From Erysipelotrichaceae bacterium 66202529 (lineage in GTDB: Bacteria > Bacillota_I > Bacilli_A > Erysipelotrichales > Erysipelotrichaceae), in NCBI GenBank assembly GCA_017161075.1, contig CP046174.1, positions 1,922,001-1,986,000 of the forward strand: a stretch of 64,000 nucleotides of DNA, in the 5' to 3' direction. Within the stretch, counting starts at the first letter, position 1. Every line of letters starts with the position of its first letter. This document shows positions 18,233 to 27,048 of the stretch, one piece after another. Under the pieces are notes generated by a model. It saw nothing but the letters and a program-made list of their open reading frames with translations, was not told the origin of the DNA and ran no database searches. The position numbers were made by a program, and so were the translations under genes.

Positions 18233-18950
18233 GATTGAGCATTTATATAAAAATTATGGTGACAGTGTAAAGGTTCTGTTCGATGTCAATTTCACCTTTG
18301 AGGATGGAAAGACCTATGCCATTATCGGAAGCAGCGGCGGTGGGAAGTCTACGCTGATTCGTTGTCTGAATATGCTGGAGGTGCCGACTAGTGGTGATAT
18401 CTATTATAATGATACAAAGATCAATGATCCGAAAACGGATTTAGCCAGCGTACGTGAGAAAATCGGAATGGTGTTTCAGAACTTCAACCTGTTTGATCAC
18501 ATGAAGGCGATTGATAATGTGACCTATGCCCTTCGTAAGGTAAAAAAAATGCCGGTAGAGGAAGCAAGGCAAAAAGGGATACAGCTGTTGGAAAAGGTGG
18601 GGCTGGGGCATCGTATCGATGCATATCCGCATCAGCTCTCCGGTGGAGAAAAGCAGCGCTGTGCCATTGCAAGGGCATTGGCGATGGAGCCGGATGTTCT
18701 CCTGTTCGATGAACCGACCAGTGCGCTGGATCCGGAAATGACCGGAGAGGTGCTGAAGGTTTTGCAGGATTTGAATCATACGGGTATTACCATGATTGTT
18801 GTTACGCATGAGATGAACTTTGCCAAGAAGGTGGCAGATTATGTAATCTATATGGATAAGGGCAACATTGAAGAATGCAGTAAGGCAGCAGACTTCTTCG
18901 AGGAGCCGAAAACGGCGCGTGCGAAGGAATTTCTGTCAAAAATGATATAG
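18225..18950 (+). CDS. Amino-acid ABC transporter, ATP-binding protein
   Basis: A 241-residue GlnQ/HisP-type ATPase: Walker A GSSGGGKST, Q-loop MVFQNFNLF, signature LSGGEKQRCAIARAL, Walker B VLLFDEPTSALDPE and H-loop VVTHEM. Note GGG where many relatives have GSGKS, a harmless variant. It energises uptake with the overlapping permease and the lipoprotein encoded 24 bases downstream. Confidence 0.96.
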   Translation: MIRIEHLYKNYGDSVKVLFDVNFTFEDGKTYAIIGSSGGGKSTLIRCLNMLEVPTSGDIYYNDTKINDPKTDLASVREKIGMVFQNFNLFDHMKAIDNVTYALRKVKKMPVEEARQKGIQLLEKVGLGHRIDAYPHQLSGGEKQRCAIARALAMEPDVLLFDEPTSALDPEMTGEVLKVLQDLNHTGITMIVVTHEMNFAKKVADYVIYMDKGNIEECSKAADFFEEPKTARAKEFLSKMI

Positions 18951-18974
18951 TAAAGGAAAGAGAGGAAATAGAAA

Positions 18975-19754
18975 ATGAAAAAGCTTATTACTGGGATGAT
19001 GGCTGTCGTTATGATGGCAGGACTTGCGGGCTGCGGCAGCAAGGATGATGGAAACAAGGAAGGCGGCAATACCGAGAAAAAGGAACTGACGGTGTATACG
19101 AATTCCGGCTACAAGCCATACGAAATGGTGGATGAAAAGGGAAATCTGTACGGTTTTGATATTGATGTGATGAATGAGGCGGCTAAACTGGCCGGCTATA
19201 CAGTAAAATGGGAGGATGTTGATTTTGACGGTATCGTTCCTTCTGTTAAGCAGGGCAAGGCAGATATCGGTATTGCGGGAATCACCTATACGGAGGAACG
19301 TGCAGAGCAGGTGGATTTCTCTGAGGTATACTACGCAGGTGAGGATGCACAGAACTACGTGCTGACGATGAAGGACAGCGGCATGAAAAAAACAGAAGAT
19401 ATCAAGGGAAAGAAAATCGGTACGCAGATGGGTACGATTCAGGAGTCTATTCTGAATTCCTTACAGGATGAATATAAGCTGAAGCTGGATAAGAGAAAAG
19501 CATATTCCGATATGGTTCTGGAAATGAAAAAGGGTGTTATTGATGCCATGGTAGTTGAAAAAGCAGTTGCTGAGGAGCTGGCTGCCGACAACAGCGATTT
19601 AACCTTTTATAAATTTGAAGCAGGAGCTGAGCTGGCTGGAAATGCTATGATTTTTCAAAAAGATAACAAGCTGAAGGACGAATTCAATACAGCTATTCAG
19701 ACCATGAAGGATAATGGAAAGATGGATGAGCTGGTAAAGAAATATTTTAAATAA
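18975..19754 (+). CDS. Amino-acid ABC transporter, substrate-binding lipoprotein
   Basis: A 259-residue SBP of family 3. The N-terminus is a lipoprotein signal with lipobox LAGC, Cys20 being the lipidated residue. The mature part begins after a charged linker with LTVYTNSGYKPYEMVDEKGNLYGFDIDVMNE, and includes GIAGITYTEERAEQVDFSEVYY, the family-3 signature region. It captures the amino acid outside the membrane and delivers it to the permease. Last gene of the T-box operon. Confidence 0.95.
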   Translation: MKKLITGMMAVVMMAGLAGCGSKDDGNKEGGNTEKKELTVYTNSGYKPYEMVDEKGNLYGFDIDVMNEAAKLAGYTVKWEDVDFDGIVPSVKQGKADIGIAGITYTEERAEQVDFSEVYYAGEDAQNYVLTMKDSGMKKTEDIKGKKIGTQMGTIQESILNSLQDEYKLKLDKRKAYSDMVLEMKKGVIDAMVVEKAVAEELAADNSDLTFYKFEAGAELAGNAMIFQKDNKLKDEFNTAIQTMKDNGKMDELVKKYFK

Positions 19755-19815
19755 TGACCAAAACCGTATGCGTAAGGAAGGCAATTTCCTCCCTTACGGT
19801 ACAAGCAGACAGGAT

Positions 19816-19858
19816 GAACAAGGAAGGAACGCTCTACAAAGCTTCCTTCTTTTTCATT
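19816..19858 (+). terminator. Terminator of the amino-acid transporter operon
   Basis: AAGGAAG (19820-19826) pairs with CTTCCTT (19842-19848), followed by CTTTTTC. A second hairpin without U-run, ACCGTA...TACGGT, lies just upstream. Confidence 0.65.
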
Positions 19859-19860
19859 TT

Positions 19861-20306
19861 ATAAATACAGCATATCTCCATTCCTGTGTGAGAAACGCAA
19901 GGAATGCTCTGCGTTTTTTTTCACGATAAGCTAAATTTTCGGGTTTGTGATATCGTATGACAGCTGTTGTCATATTTCTGTTATACAGTGTAAGTGCCCT
20001 GAATTATTTTCGTATGGAAAAATTCATTCGTATACAGGATAAACGTATTTTTGAATGCATTGTCTATGCAAAAAATGCAGATGTAAAACAGGTGAAGCTA
20101 TCGCTTGCAAAGATCATATGCGAGGCTGCTTTCCTCATCCGCAATGTGCTTTTTGCAGTGATTTTCAAGCAGAAGCCCTGCTCAGGAAGCATTTCTAGAC
20201 ATCCAGGGAAGAAAAAGCTTGCATTATCAAAGCATTTGCCGTATGGTTAAGCTGTACAGGGGGAGACACCCATCACAAAAAGACGAAGGTACAAAGGAAA
20301 ATAACT
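19861..20306. other. Intergenic region without a supported gene
   Basis: Contains a 97-codon ORF (19957-20250) lacking a ribosome binding site and starting inside the palindrome ATGACA-gctgt-TGTCAT. Its codon use and protein are not convincing; it may be a decayed gene. Confidence 0.3.
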
Positions 20307-20702
20307 ATGAAAAGAATAGAGGTCGTTGATGCATGCGGTGTTTTCATGCATAACACTTATGAACGCCGTGCAAGAGGACTGGTAAAAAAAGGCAGGGCGC
20401 AGTTTTTGACAGCATCCAAAATCTGTCTGCGGCCACTGCCGGAAAAATTGGAGGACTGGATGATGGAGACTATACAGAAGGAAGAAGTATTGAATCGTAT
20501 CGATCAGATTTTACATCAGAAGGAGCATCTGCAGGAAGCATTTTCTGCCATTGAGAAAATACCGCAGGATCTGGATGAGCATACTTGTGAGCTGCGCACT
20601 AGGGCGATTTATGAGATCGTTGAAGCAAGAGAAAAAACAAATCGAGAGGTGCTGGCATTACTGCAAGCAATGCTGGATAAAAGCGCAGTACAAACCGATT
20701 GA
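20307..20702 (+). CDS. Conserved hypothetical protein, 131 residues
   Basis: Family not named with certainty. The N-terminus (VVDACGVFMHNTYERRARGLVKKGRAQFLTASKICLRP) has a basic RRARxLVKKGRA motif seen in small Firmicutes proteins of unknown role. The remainder is a charged helical region (VLNRIDQILHQKEHLQEAF) likely to form a coiled coil. RBS AAAGGAAA precedes ATG 20307. The basic N-terminal motif might bind nucleic acid, but this is a guess. Confidence 0.65.
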   Translation: MKRIEVVDACGVFMHNTYERRARGLVKKGRAQFLTASKICLRPLPEKLEDWMMETIQKEEVLNRIDQILHQKEHLQEAFSAIEKIPQDLDEHTCELRTRAIYEIVEAREKTNREVLALLQAMLDKSAVQTD

Positions 20703-20741
20703 CAGAAATGACAATATCGTTTCCTGCATAAGCATTATAAG

Positions 20742-20772
20742 GGCGGCATGAGAAATCGTGCTGCTTTTTTTG
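20742..20772 (+). terminator. Terminator after the 131-residue gene
   Basis: GGCGGCATGA-gaaa-TCGTGCTGC hairpin followed by TTTTTTTG. Confidence 0.75.
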
Positions 20773-20850
20773 TATACCTTGCAGTTTTTGTCGAAGGAAA
20801 TACGGGCTAAAGGAATGCATACACACATAGGATAGAGTGAGGTGAAGCGG

Positions 20851-21591
20851 ATGATCCGAGAATGTATCCTATGTGGGTTATGTATGTCGGCTTTCCTGGT
20901 GCCTCTGCAGGGGAAGGAAGAAGCCGTGCAGGGCGTTGTCCAGGTACAGGATGATACTGGCAGACCTTTACAGGGCGCACAGTTTCAGCTATACAGCTAT
21001 GGGGAGCTGAAGCAGGAGCTCATCAGTGATAAAGCGGGAAATATTATATTGCACGATCTTGCATATGGAGAATACCAGCTGATTCAGACAGAGGCTGACT
21101 ACGGCTATCAGAAAACTAAGAAGCGGATCAGCTTTGTATACGATGGAACACAAAAGGAAAAGCAAAGCTGGAAGGTGGTGAATAAACGAATGCGGGGGAC
21201 AGTGAAGCTGCGCATTCGTACAGAAAACGATGAAGTGATACCAAATGTAACCATGCAGCTGCTGGATGCACAGGAAAAAAAGCTGCGCAATATAAAAAGC
21301 GATAAGAAAACGGTGGAATTAAAAGATTTGTCCATTGGAGCGTACCGGCTGCATTTGGATGAGGATGAAACGAGATACCGCCTGCGAGAGGATGTCACCT
21401 TTGCCATCACTCCTTATAACTATAATCGTGACTATGTGCTGACCCTGCATCTGGAACCGGTCGTAAAGCAGCAGGAGAGCTATACCTTTGCCATCCTTTT
21501 TATTGCTGCAGTACTGTCCTTGTTCTCCTGGCTTGTCTGGTTTTTTAGAAAACACAGTCTCACACAATTCCTCGACGATTTCATGGTATAA
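20851..21591 (+). CDS. Membrane-anchored CnaB/SpaA-like surface protein
   Basis: A 246-residue exported protein: signal peptide (ILCGLCMSAFLVPLQG), a prealbumin-like CnaB domain (VQVQDDTGRPLQGAQFQLYSYGE...LAYGEYQLIQTEAD), a second similar beta domain (KLRIRTENDEVIPNVTMQLLD...LSIGAYRLHLDED), then a C-terminal membrane helix (FAILFIAAVLSLFSWLVWFF) and a short tail. No LPxTG sorting motif is visible, so it is probably held by the helix rather than sortase-linked. ATG 20851 follows GAGGTG; a GTG at 20842 is possible. Adhesin-like domain use suggests an envelope or pilus-accessory role. Confidence 0.75.
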   Translation: MIRECILCGLCMSAFLVPLQGKEEAVQGVVQVQDDTGRPLQGAQFQLYSYGELKQELISDKAGNIILHDLAYGEYQLIQTEADYGYQKTKKRISFVYDGTQKEKQSWKVVNKRMRGTVKLRIRTENDEVIPNVTMQLLDAQEKKLRNIKSDKKTVELKDLSIGAYRLHLDEDETRYRLREDVTFAITPYNYNRDYVLTLHLEPVVKQQESYTFAILFIAAVLSLFSWLVWFFRKHSLTQFLDDFMV

Positions 21592-21621
21592 TTTCTCCAC
21601 ATGAAAAAAAGGAGAAGCTAT

Positions 21622-22173
21622 ATGATTGAAGAACTTCTGAAATACAATACGGAATTTGTTGAGAATAAGCGTTATGAGCCATACCAGACAAGCAAATATC
21701 CCGACCGCCGTATGGCAATCGTGACATGTATGGATACCCGGCTGATTGAACTGCTGCCGGCAGCGCTGGGAATCCGCAACGGCGATGCTAAGATTATTAA
21801 GAATGCCGGTGGAGTTATCACACACCCTTTTGGCAGCGTGGTGCGAAGTCTTTTGATTGCTGTTTATGAGCTGGGTGTTGAGGAAATTCTGGTCATTGGA
21901 CATACAGATTGCGGTGTTCAGCACATGGATAGTGAGGCACTGCTGCAGGATATGCGTAAGCGCGGTATTCCAGAGAGTGCCATTGCCTCTCTGCGTTATT
22001 GCGGAATTGATTTTGAACGCTGGCTGGAGGGCTTCGATGATGGCGTCGTCAGCGTACAAAAAAGTGTAGAGCTGTTGAAAAAACATCCGCTGATACCAGA
22101 GGATGTCCGTATTTATGGATTTATGATGGATTCCACGACTGGAAAGCTAAGCAGCGTTTCAGAAGAGGGATAG
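21622..22173 (+). CDS. Beta-class carbonic anhydrase-like protein
   Basis: A 183-residue zinc enzyme of the beta-carbonic anhydrase superfamily, which interconverts CO2 and bicarbonate. Zinc-binding pattern: C36-M-D38-T-R40, then H94-T-D-C97-G. The start at 21622 is supported by AAAGGAG just upstream; the earlier ATG at 21601 lacks an RBS. The bicarbonate would serve carboxylations, including carbamoyl-phosphate synthesis. The gene ends 15 bases inside the convergent PfkB kinase gene. Confidence 0.9.
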   Translation: MIEELLKYNTEFVENKRYEPYQTSKYPDRRMAIVTCMDTRLIELLPAALGIRNGDAKIIKNAGGVITHPFGSVVRSLLIAVYELGVEEILVIGHTDCGVQHMDSEALLQDMRKRGIPESAIASLRYCGIDFERWLEGFDDGVVSVQKSVELLKKHPLIPEDVRIYGFMMDSTTGKLSSVSEEG

Positions 22174-23061
22174 GGAAGCAAGCTCCTCTTGTGTCATGAG
22201 TGCTCCAGGAAGGGTAACGATATGGGAAGCAATGCGGTTGGCGAGCTGCAATGTATCCGGCCAGGAATAGCCCAGATTGCGCAAAGCGATGATGCTGCCG
22301 ATATGGGCATCGCCTGCACCTATCGTATCGCATACGACCGCAGCGCGTTGTGATGGAATGTGTGTGCAGTGTGCCCCGTCGTACCAAAGACAGCCGTTTG
22401 CTCCGAGTGTGATGATAACGGTGTTCTGCGTGCGGTCGTACAAAGCCTTCGCTGCCTGTGCAGCAGTTTGACACCCGGTGAAGGTGCAGGCTTCCTCCTC
22501 GTTTAAATGCAAAATACAGTGCAGGGAAAAAAGCGTGTCTATATGTGTGGTTAAAAGCTTCGCAAAGCGCGGGCCTGGTGCGAAATATATGCGCAGGCCT
22601 TTATGGGTACACAGGTAGTTTAGAATATGGATGCCACTGGGCTCCTCCAGCTCCAGACCGCATACATAAACGGTCGTGATATCATAGGAATCCAGCAGGG
22701 AAAACCATTCCTTTTGGAACCGGTATTCCGCACCATGATAGCTGAGGAAGGTGCGTTCTCCGTTTGGCTCTACCAGACAGTAACAGCAGCCGTTTTCTTC
22801 TTCTGCTTCCAGCAGAATCGTGATGCCGTGCTTTTTATACTGTTTGCGGACAAAGTCTCCGTAAATACCGGTTCCGATTGGAGAAAACAAAAGCGGTTCG
22901 GTATGGAGCAGGCGGCACATCCAGGCCGCATTAAAGGCACACCCGCCCAGTGAAAGCGTCTGTGTCCCGATATTGATATCCTCCTGATGTTTTGGAAGAT
23001 GGGGGAGCTTTATAATTACATCGGCAACACTGGAGCCGATGAAGGCTATCTGCTTTGTCAT
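22159..23061 (-). CDS. PfkB-family carbohydrate/nucleoside kinase
   Basis: A 300-residue ribokinase-like kinase. The N-terminal IAFIGSSVADVIIKLP and LSLGGCAFNAAW substrate region and the C-terminal signature DTIGAGDAHIG with catalytic Asp are present. The substrate (sugar, nucleoside or pseudouridine) is not evident. The start at 23061 is preferred: a minus-strand TATAAT lies at 23083-23078, so the upstream ATG at 23073 would lie at or before the transcription start, and GGTGAT fits as RBS for 23061. Divergent from the phosphoesterase gene, convergent with carbonic anhydrase. Confidence 0.9.
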   Translation of the reverse strand: MTKQIAFIGSSVADVIIKLPHLPKHQEDINIGTQTLSLGGCAFNAAWMCRLLHTEPLLFSPIGTGIYGDFVRKQYKKHGITILLEAEEENGCCYCLVEPNGERTFLSYHGAEYRFQKEWFSLLDSYDITTVYVCGLELEEPSGIHILNYLCTHKGLRIYFAPGPRFAKLLTTHIDTLFSLHCILHLNEEEACTFTGCQTAAQAAKALYDRTQNTVIITLGANGCLWYDGAHCTHIPSQRAAVVCDTIGAGDAHIGSIIALRNLGYSWPDTLQLANRIASHIVTLPGALMTQEELASLSLF

Positions 23062-23110
23062 ATTTATCACCATACGTATTATACCGTAAATCAGGCAAGG
23101 AGGGAATGAT

Positions 23111-23953
23111 ATGAATAAAAAACGATGTGCAACAGCCGCAGCAGGAGCAGCGCTGGGGGCTGCGTGGCTTTCCCATTATGAAAACCACTGTCTGGATGTA
23201 TGTCATGTGACAGTACGCAATGCCCTGCTGCCTGCTTCCTTTGCAGGCTACCGTATCCTGCATATATCCGATTTGCATGCCGCACGGTTTGGCTTTCGTC
23301 AGAAAAAGCTGATACGGCAGCTTCGTATGAGTGCGGCGGATGGAATCGTTATTACAGGTGATCTGATTGACCGCTGCCGCACGACCAAGGAGCATCTGAA
23401 GCCAGTGCAGCAGCTGATTGAACAGGCAGTGAAGCTTGCGCCTGTCTATTATGTGCCGGGAAATCATGAAGCCGTATCCAGCGTATATCCCTATTTGAAA
23501 CAGCTTTTGCTGGATCAGGGAGTGCAGGTGTTGGAAAACAGTAAGCTGGAGCTGTCACGCAATGCACAGACGATTTCGCTTGTCGGGCTGAAGGATAAAA
23601 AATTTTATCCCTATGAGTCGGAGCGCTTCCTGCAGAATCTGCATAATCTCATGCAGAGTGTGGAAACCCCGTTTTCCATCCTTCTGTCCCATCGTCCGGA
23701 ATATTTTGCGGCCTATGCACAGGAGCAGGTAAGTCTTGCCTTCTGCGGACATGCGCATGGCGGCCAGATCGTGGTGCCCGGGCTTGGAGGATTGTATGCG
23801 CCGGATCAGGGAATCCTGCCCTCCTATACCGACGGTGCCTATGAGCAGCAGGGCTGTACCATGATCGTATCCCGCGGTCTGGGAAACAGCCGTGCCCCGC
23901 AGCGTATCAATAACCATCCTCAGCTGATTGTCGTAACTTTGCAAAATGAGTAA
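23111..23953 (+). CDS. Metallophosphoesterase, YkuE/YaeI-like
   Basis: A 280-residue calcineurin-like phosphoesterase. Metal ligands occur in HISDLHAARFG, GIVITGDLID, VYYVPGNHEA, LLSHRPE and CGHAHGGQ, which is the complete metal-site set. The N-terminus has a short hydrophobic, Ala-rich segment (CATAAAGAALGAAWL), likely a signal or membrane anchor; relatives act at the membrane, for example on lipid intermediates. RBS AAGGAGG precedes ATG 23111. Confidence 0.92.
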   Translation: MNKKRCATAAAGAALGAAWLSHYENHCLDVCHVTVRNALLPASFAGYRILHISDLHAARFGFRQKKLIRQLRMSAADGIVITGDLIDRCRTTKEHLKPVQQLIEQAVKLAPVYYVPGNHEAVSSVYPYLKQLLLDQGVQVLENSKLELSRNAQTISLVGLKDKKFYPYESERFLQNLHNLMQSVETPFSILLSHRPEYFAAYAQEQVSLAFCGHAHGGQIVVPGLGGLYAPDQGILPSYTDGAYEQQGCTMIVSRGLGNSRAPQRINNHPQLIVVTLQNE

Positions 23954-24071
23954 GGTGCAGTGCAGCCTGTGGCGTTCCTGCAGGGATGGCATGGACATCA
24001 TATGGATTGTGTACTGTGTGCCGTTATCCTTTCTCGTGCGTCATGTACAGGCTGTGCATGGCGTTCTTTGT

Positions 24072-24100
24072 TTGCGTATTCATCATGCGTTTGCTATAAT
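24072..24100 (+). promoter_or_regulatory. Promoter of the rRNA methyltransferase gene
   Basis: TTGCGT (24072-24077), a 17-base spacer and TATAAT (24095-24100). Confidence 0.6.
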
Positions 24101-24174
24101 ATGTCCATATGAATTTGCGAGGAATGCGCATTTGTGCAGAGATAGTGGAATCATAGGAAATGGAAGATATACAT

Positions 24175-25407
24175 ATGAAAACAATACGTGAATGGAAACA
24201 GGTTACCATAACCAAAAAAGGAACAAAAAAACTGCAGAGCGGACATCCTTGGGTATATGAAGGGGAAGTTTTGGCTCAGGAGCGTGATATACAAAACGGA
24301 GACATTGTGGATGTGTTTTCAGAAAAGGGCAGTTATCAGGGAAGCGGATTTTACAATGCTTCATCCCGTATCCGCATCCGTCTGATTTCCCGCAATGCCA
24401 ATGACAATTTTGATGCGGATTTCTTTTACCGTCGTCTGCAGCATGCAATCAGCTATCGTGCAACAGTCATGGAGGAGGATTTTGATTCCTGCCGGCTGAT
24501 ATTTGGAGAAGCGGATCATTTTCCAGGCTTGACCGTCGACCGCTTTCATGATCTGCTCGTCGTACAGATTCTCTCCTATGGCATTGAGCAGCGTAAGGAT
24601 TTGCTGTTGCCGATGCTGGTAGGCATACTGAAGGAGGATTACGGCGTAGATATACGAGGCATTTATGAACGAAACGATGTGGCGATTCGAAAGTTGGAGG
24701 GACTTGCGGAATATAAGGGATGGTATACGCATTCCACCTTGCCAGAGCATCCCAACAGCTGTGTGACTTCGATTTTGGAAAACGGTATCCGTTATGATGT
24801 AGATGTGGAAAATGGTCAGAAAACAGGCTTTTTTCTGGATCAGAAATATAACCGGGCAGCAATCGCACGCATCGCAAAGGGAAAGCATGTCCTGGATTGC
24901 TTTACCCATACAGGCAGCTTTGCGCTGAATGCCGCAAGGGGAGGCGCCAAACATGTGCATGCCGTGGATATTTCACAGACGGCTATTGACATGGCACAGG
25001 AGCATGCGAAACGGAATCATTTAGAAGAGCGCATGTCCTTTGAAACCGCCGATGTATTTGAGCTGTTAAAGGAGCTGAAAAAGCAGCCGCGTATCTACGA
25101 TATGATTATTTTGGATCCCCCGGCTTTTACCAAATCCAGAGAAACCATATCCCATGCGGTTAAGGGCTATCGTCAAATCAATACGGCAGCTATGAAGCTG
25201 CTGCCAAGAGGCGGTTATCTGGCAACCTGCTCATGCTCACATTTTATGAATGAGGGCTTGTTTAAGAGCATGCTGCATGAATCAGCAGCTGTAGCAGGGG
25301 TGGAGCTGCGCCAGGTGGAGGCCAGACAGCAGTGCTGTGATCATCCTATTTTGTGGAATGTTCCGGAGACCGCTTATCTGAAATTTTATATTTTCCAGAT
25401 TGCATAG
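24175..25407 (+). CDS. Class I SAM-dependent rRNA methyltransferase, RlmI-like
   Basis: A 410-residue protein with an N-terminal PUA domain (VTITKKGTKKLQSGHPWVYEGEV) and a C-terminal Rossmann methyltransferase: VLDCFTHTGSFALNAARGGA is motif I, HAVDISQTAIDMAQEHA motif II and MIILDPPAFTK the DPP motif; TCSCSHFMNE carries the family catalytic cysteine region. The relatives methylate 23S rRNA C1962 at C5 (RlmI). ATG 24175 is preferred, with GGAAG as RBS; ATG 24160 is a second option. Confidence 0.93.
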   Translation: MKTIREWKQVTITKKGTKKLQSGHPWVYEGEVLAQERDIQNGDIVDVFSEKGSYQGSGFYNASSRIRIRLISRNANDNFDADFFYRRLQHAISYRATVMEEDFDSCRLIFGEADHFPGLTVDRFHDLLVVQILSYGIEQRKDLLLPMLVGILKEDYGVDIRGIYERNDVAIRKLEGLAEYKGWYTHSTLPEHPNSCVTSILENGIRYDVDVENGQKTGFFLDQKYNRAAIARIAKGKHVLDCFTHTGSFALNAARGGAKHVHAVDISQTAIDMAQEHAKRNHLEERMSFETADVFELLKELKKQPRIYDMIILDPPAFTKSRETISHAVKGYRQINTAAMKLLPRGGYLATCSCSHFMNEGLFKSMLHESAAVAGVELRQVEARQQCCDHPILWNVPETAYLKFYIFQIA

Positions 25408-25454
25408 CATCTGGCACAGGCTGTTCATACTAGAAACGAACGAGGTATTGAAAT

Positions 25455-26417
25455 ATGGTGCATATATATATGGATACGGAATTTGATGCAGTGAAAATAA
25501 ATGGAAGGCATTGTCAGATGGTCGTATCTCTGGGAGCTGTTTTAAAATGGGAGGAGCATGAGGAAACCTTTTATTCTCTGGTCTGTCCGCAGAATTTTCA
25601 CCGTTTAACAAGCGTTGTACGGAAAATGACACATTTACGCGATCGTGATATCCGCGCGGCTGAGAGCTTTCCTGCGGTATTGGCTGCATTTATGAAATGG
25701 CTGCAGCCATTTCATGGGGATGATTTTAAGGTATATAGCTTTGGACCGGATGATCGAAGAACACTGCTGCAGGAATGTGAACGGTATCATTGTGATCCGA
25801 CTCTGTTTCAGAATATGATTGATTTACAAAAGCAGATATCCGCACAGGTGATCTATCAGCAGGTCATTGTTTCGTCTACGCTCTCTCTGGATGATTTAAA
25901 AACGGCGTATCTCATTGAGGGAACGGTGGAGCATAATGCACTGACGGATGCACGAGATCTGATGCTGATTCATCAGGCGTCCATGAAGCGAAAGCCGGAT
26001 ACAGAGGCTGTTTGCGGGATTGTGGAGCGTAAGCTTGCCAAGCAGCAGGAGGTCGCAAGAAAACAGCGGGAAAAGCTGTTTCGCATAATGAAGGAGCGCT
26101 TTTCCTCATATCCTTTTCTGCAATGCGAGGTGCTTCTGTTTCCTGAGATTGTTGAGCAGCTGCGCTTATGGGAAGAACGTGACCGTAATTTTCACATTAC
26201 AATTCAAAAGGATACACTTACCATTGATGGCAGGGAACAGCTGCGTGCACATATCCGGATTCATATGAGGATTGATATTGAGCATGAGATTCCCAGTGTT
26301 ACGCTGCGCTTTCAAAGCAGAGATACGACACTGGAGAAGAAATATCTTCTGCAATACCGCAATGCTACAATTGTCGAAAATATACTGAAAAGGATGCTGC
26401 AGCATGGAAACAGCTGA
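25455..26417 (+). CDS. DEDDh 3'-5' exonuclease domain protein with C-terminal extension
   Basis: A 320-residue protein. The N-terminal about 180 residues are a DnaQ/KapD-like exonuclease: D7-T-E9 in MDTEFDAVK, an internal Asp in KVYSFGPDDRRTLLQE, and the final H-x4-D in HNALTDARDL. The remaining about 140 residues are a Lys/Arg-rich helix (RKLAKQQEVARKQREKLFRIM) followed by a beta-rich region not recognised, ending YLLQYRNATIVENILKRMLQ. The extension may bind RNA or a partner. It overlaps the next ORF by 14 bases, implying coupled translation. Confidence 0.82.
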   Translation: MVHIYMDTEFDAVKINGRHCQMVVSLGAVLKWEEHEETFYSLVCPQNFHRLTSVVRKMTHLRDRDIRAAESFPAVLAAFMKWLQPFHGDDFKVYSFGPDDRRTLLQECERYHCDPTLFQNMIDLQKQISAQVIYQQVIVSSTLSLDDLKTAYLIEGTVEHNALTDARDLMLIHQASMKRKPDTEAVCGIVERKLAKQQEVARKQREKLFRIMKERFSSYPFLQCEVLLFPEIVEQLRLWEERDRNFHITIQKDTLTIDGREQLRAHIRIHMRIDIEHEIPSVTLRFQSRDTTLEKKYLLQYRNATIVENILKRMLQHGNS

Positions 26418-26820
26418 AAAGCAGGCACAGCTGCTGCGGCTTTATGTGCTGGAGCTGAAGGGATGTCTGCAGCAGATGGATGCCTTGTCTGTATTTCAGC
26501 GCAATCCATATCTGAGAAGTCCCAGGGCAAAGAAATTGTTAAATGATGTATGTGAAAGCATGCAGCATTGTCTCGATGCTTCTCTGATGTTTATGGCAGT
26601 GGCCTGCCGTACAAAGCTGTATGATGCAGCGGCGTTAAAGGGCTATCACGGCGCCTGCCAGATTCTTTTTGATTTTCAGGATGCGCTGCAGCGGCAGGAA
26701 ATTCTGCATCTTCTGCTCGTGAGGGATCGCAGTGTACAGCGACGGCTGGAGCAATTTCTTACGGTAAGTGAACGAATGACCGGCATGCTACTGCAGCAGC
26801 ATATGGAACAGGCCTCTTAG
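26404..26820 (+). CDS. Hypothetical helical protein, 138 residues
   Basis: Not recognised. An almost wholly helical, soluble protein rich in Leu, Gln and Arg (LLRLYVLELKGCLQQMDAL, ALQRQEILHLLLVRDRSVQRRLEQFL), with four Cys not arranged as a metal site. AAAAGGATG precedes ATG 26404, which lies inside the 3' end of the exonuclease gene. The overlap suggests the two products work together, perhaps as subunits. Confidence 0.65.
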   Translation: METAEKQAQLLRLYVLELKGCLQQMDALSVFQRNPYLRSPRAKKLLNDVCESMQHCLDASLMFMAVACRTKLYDAAALKGYHGACQILFDFQDALQRQEILHLLLVRDRSVQRRLEQFLTVSERMTGMLLQQHMEQAS

Positions 26821-27048
26821 CTGCCTTATGGAGAAGCTATCTGCTATTTGTATTTATTTGTATCAAACTTTTGTAAATACATATGCAGGTATAGATAGGA
26901 AGTGTTCAAAAATCGTGGAATGCGTAAACGGTGAAGGAAAAGCCGTTTTTTAAACTATATGCGTATATGTAAAATTGCAGATAAATAGCTTGTCAGATAA
27001 CAGCGTCAGTGTAATAATATAGATAATAAATAAGCAGAGGTGCAAGGT

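Noticed and set aside
19957..20250. 97-codon plus-strand ORF before the 131-residue gene
   Set aside because: No ribosome binding site, starts inside a palindrome, no family pattern, and irregular composition; listed only as intergenic.
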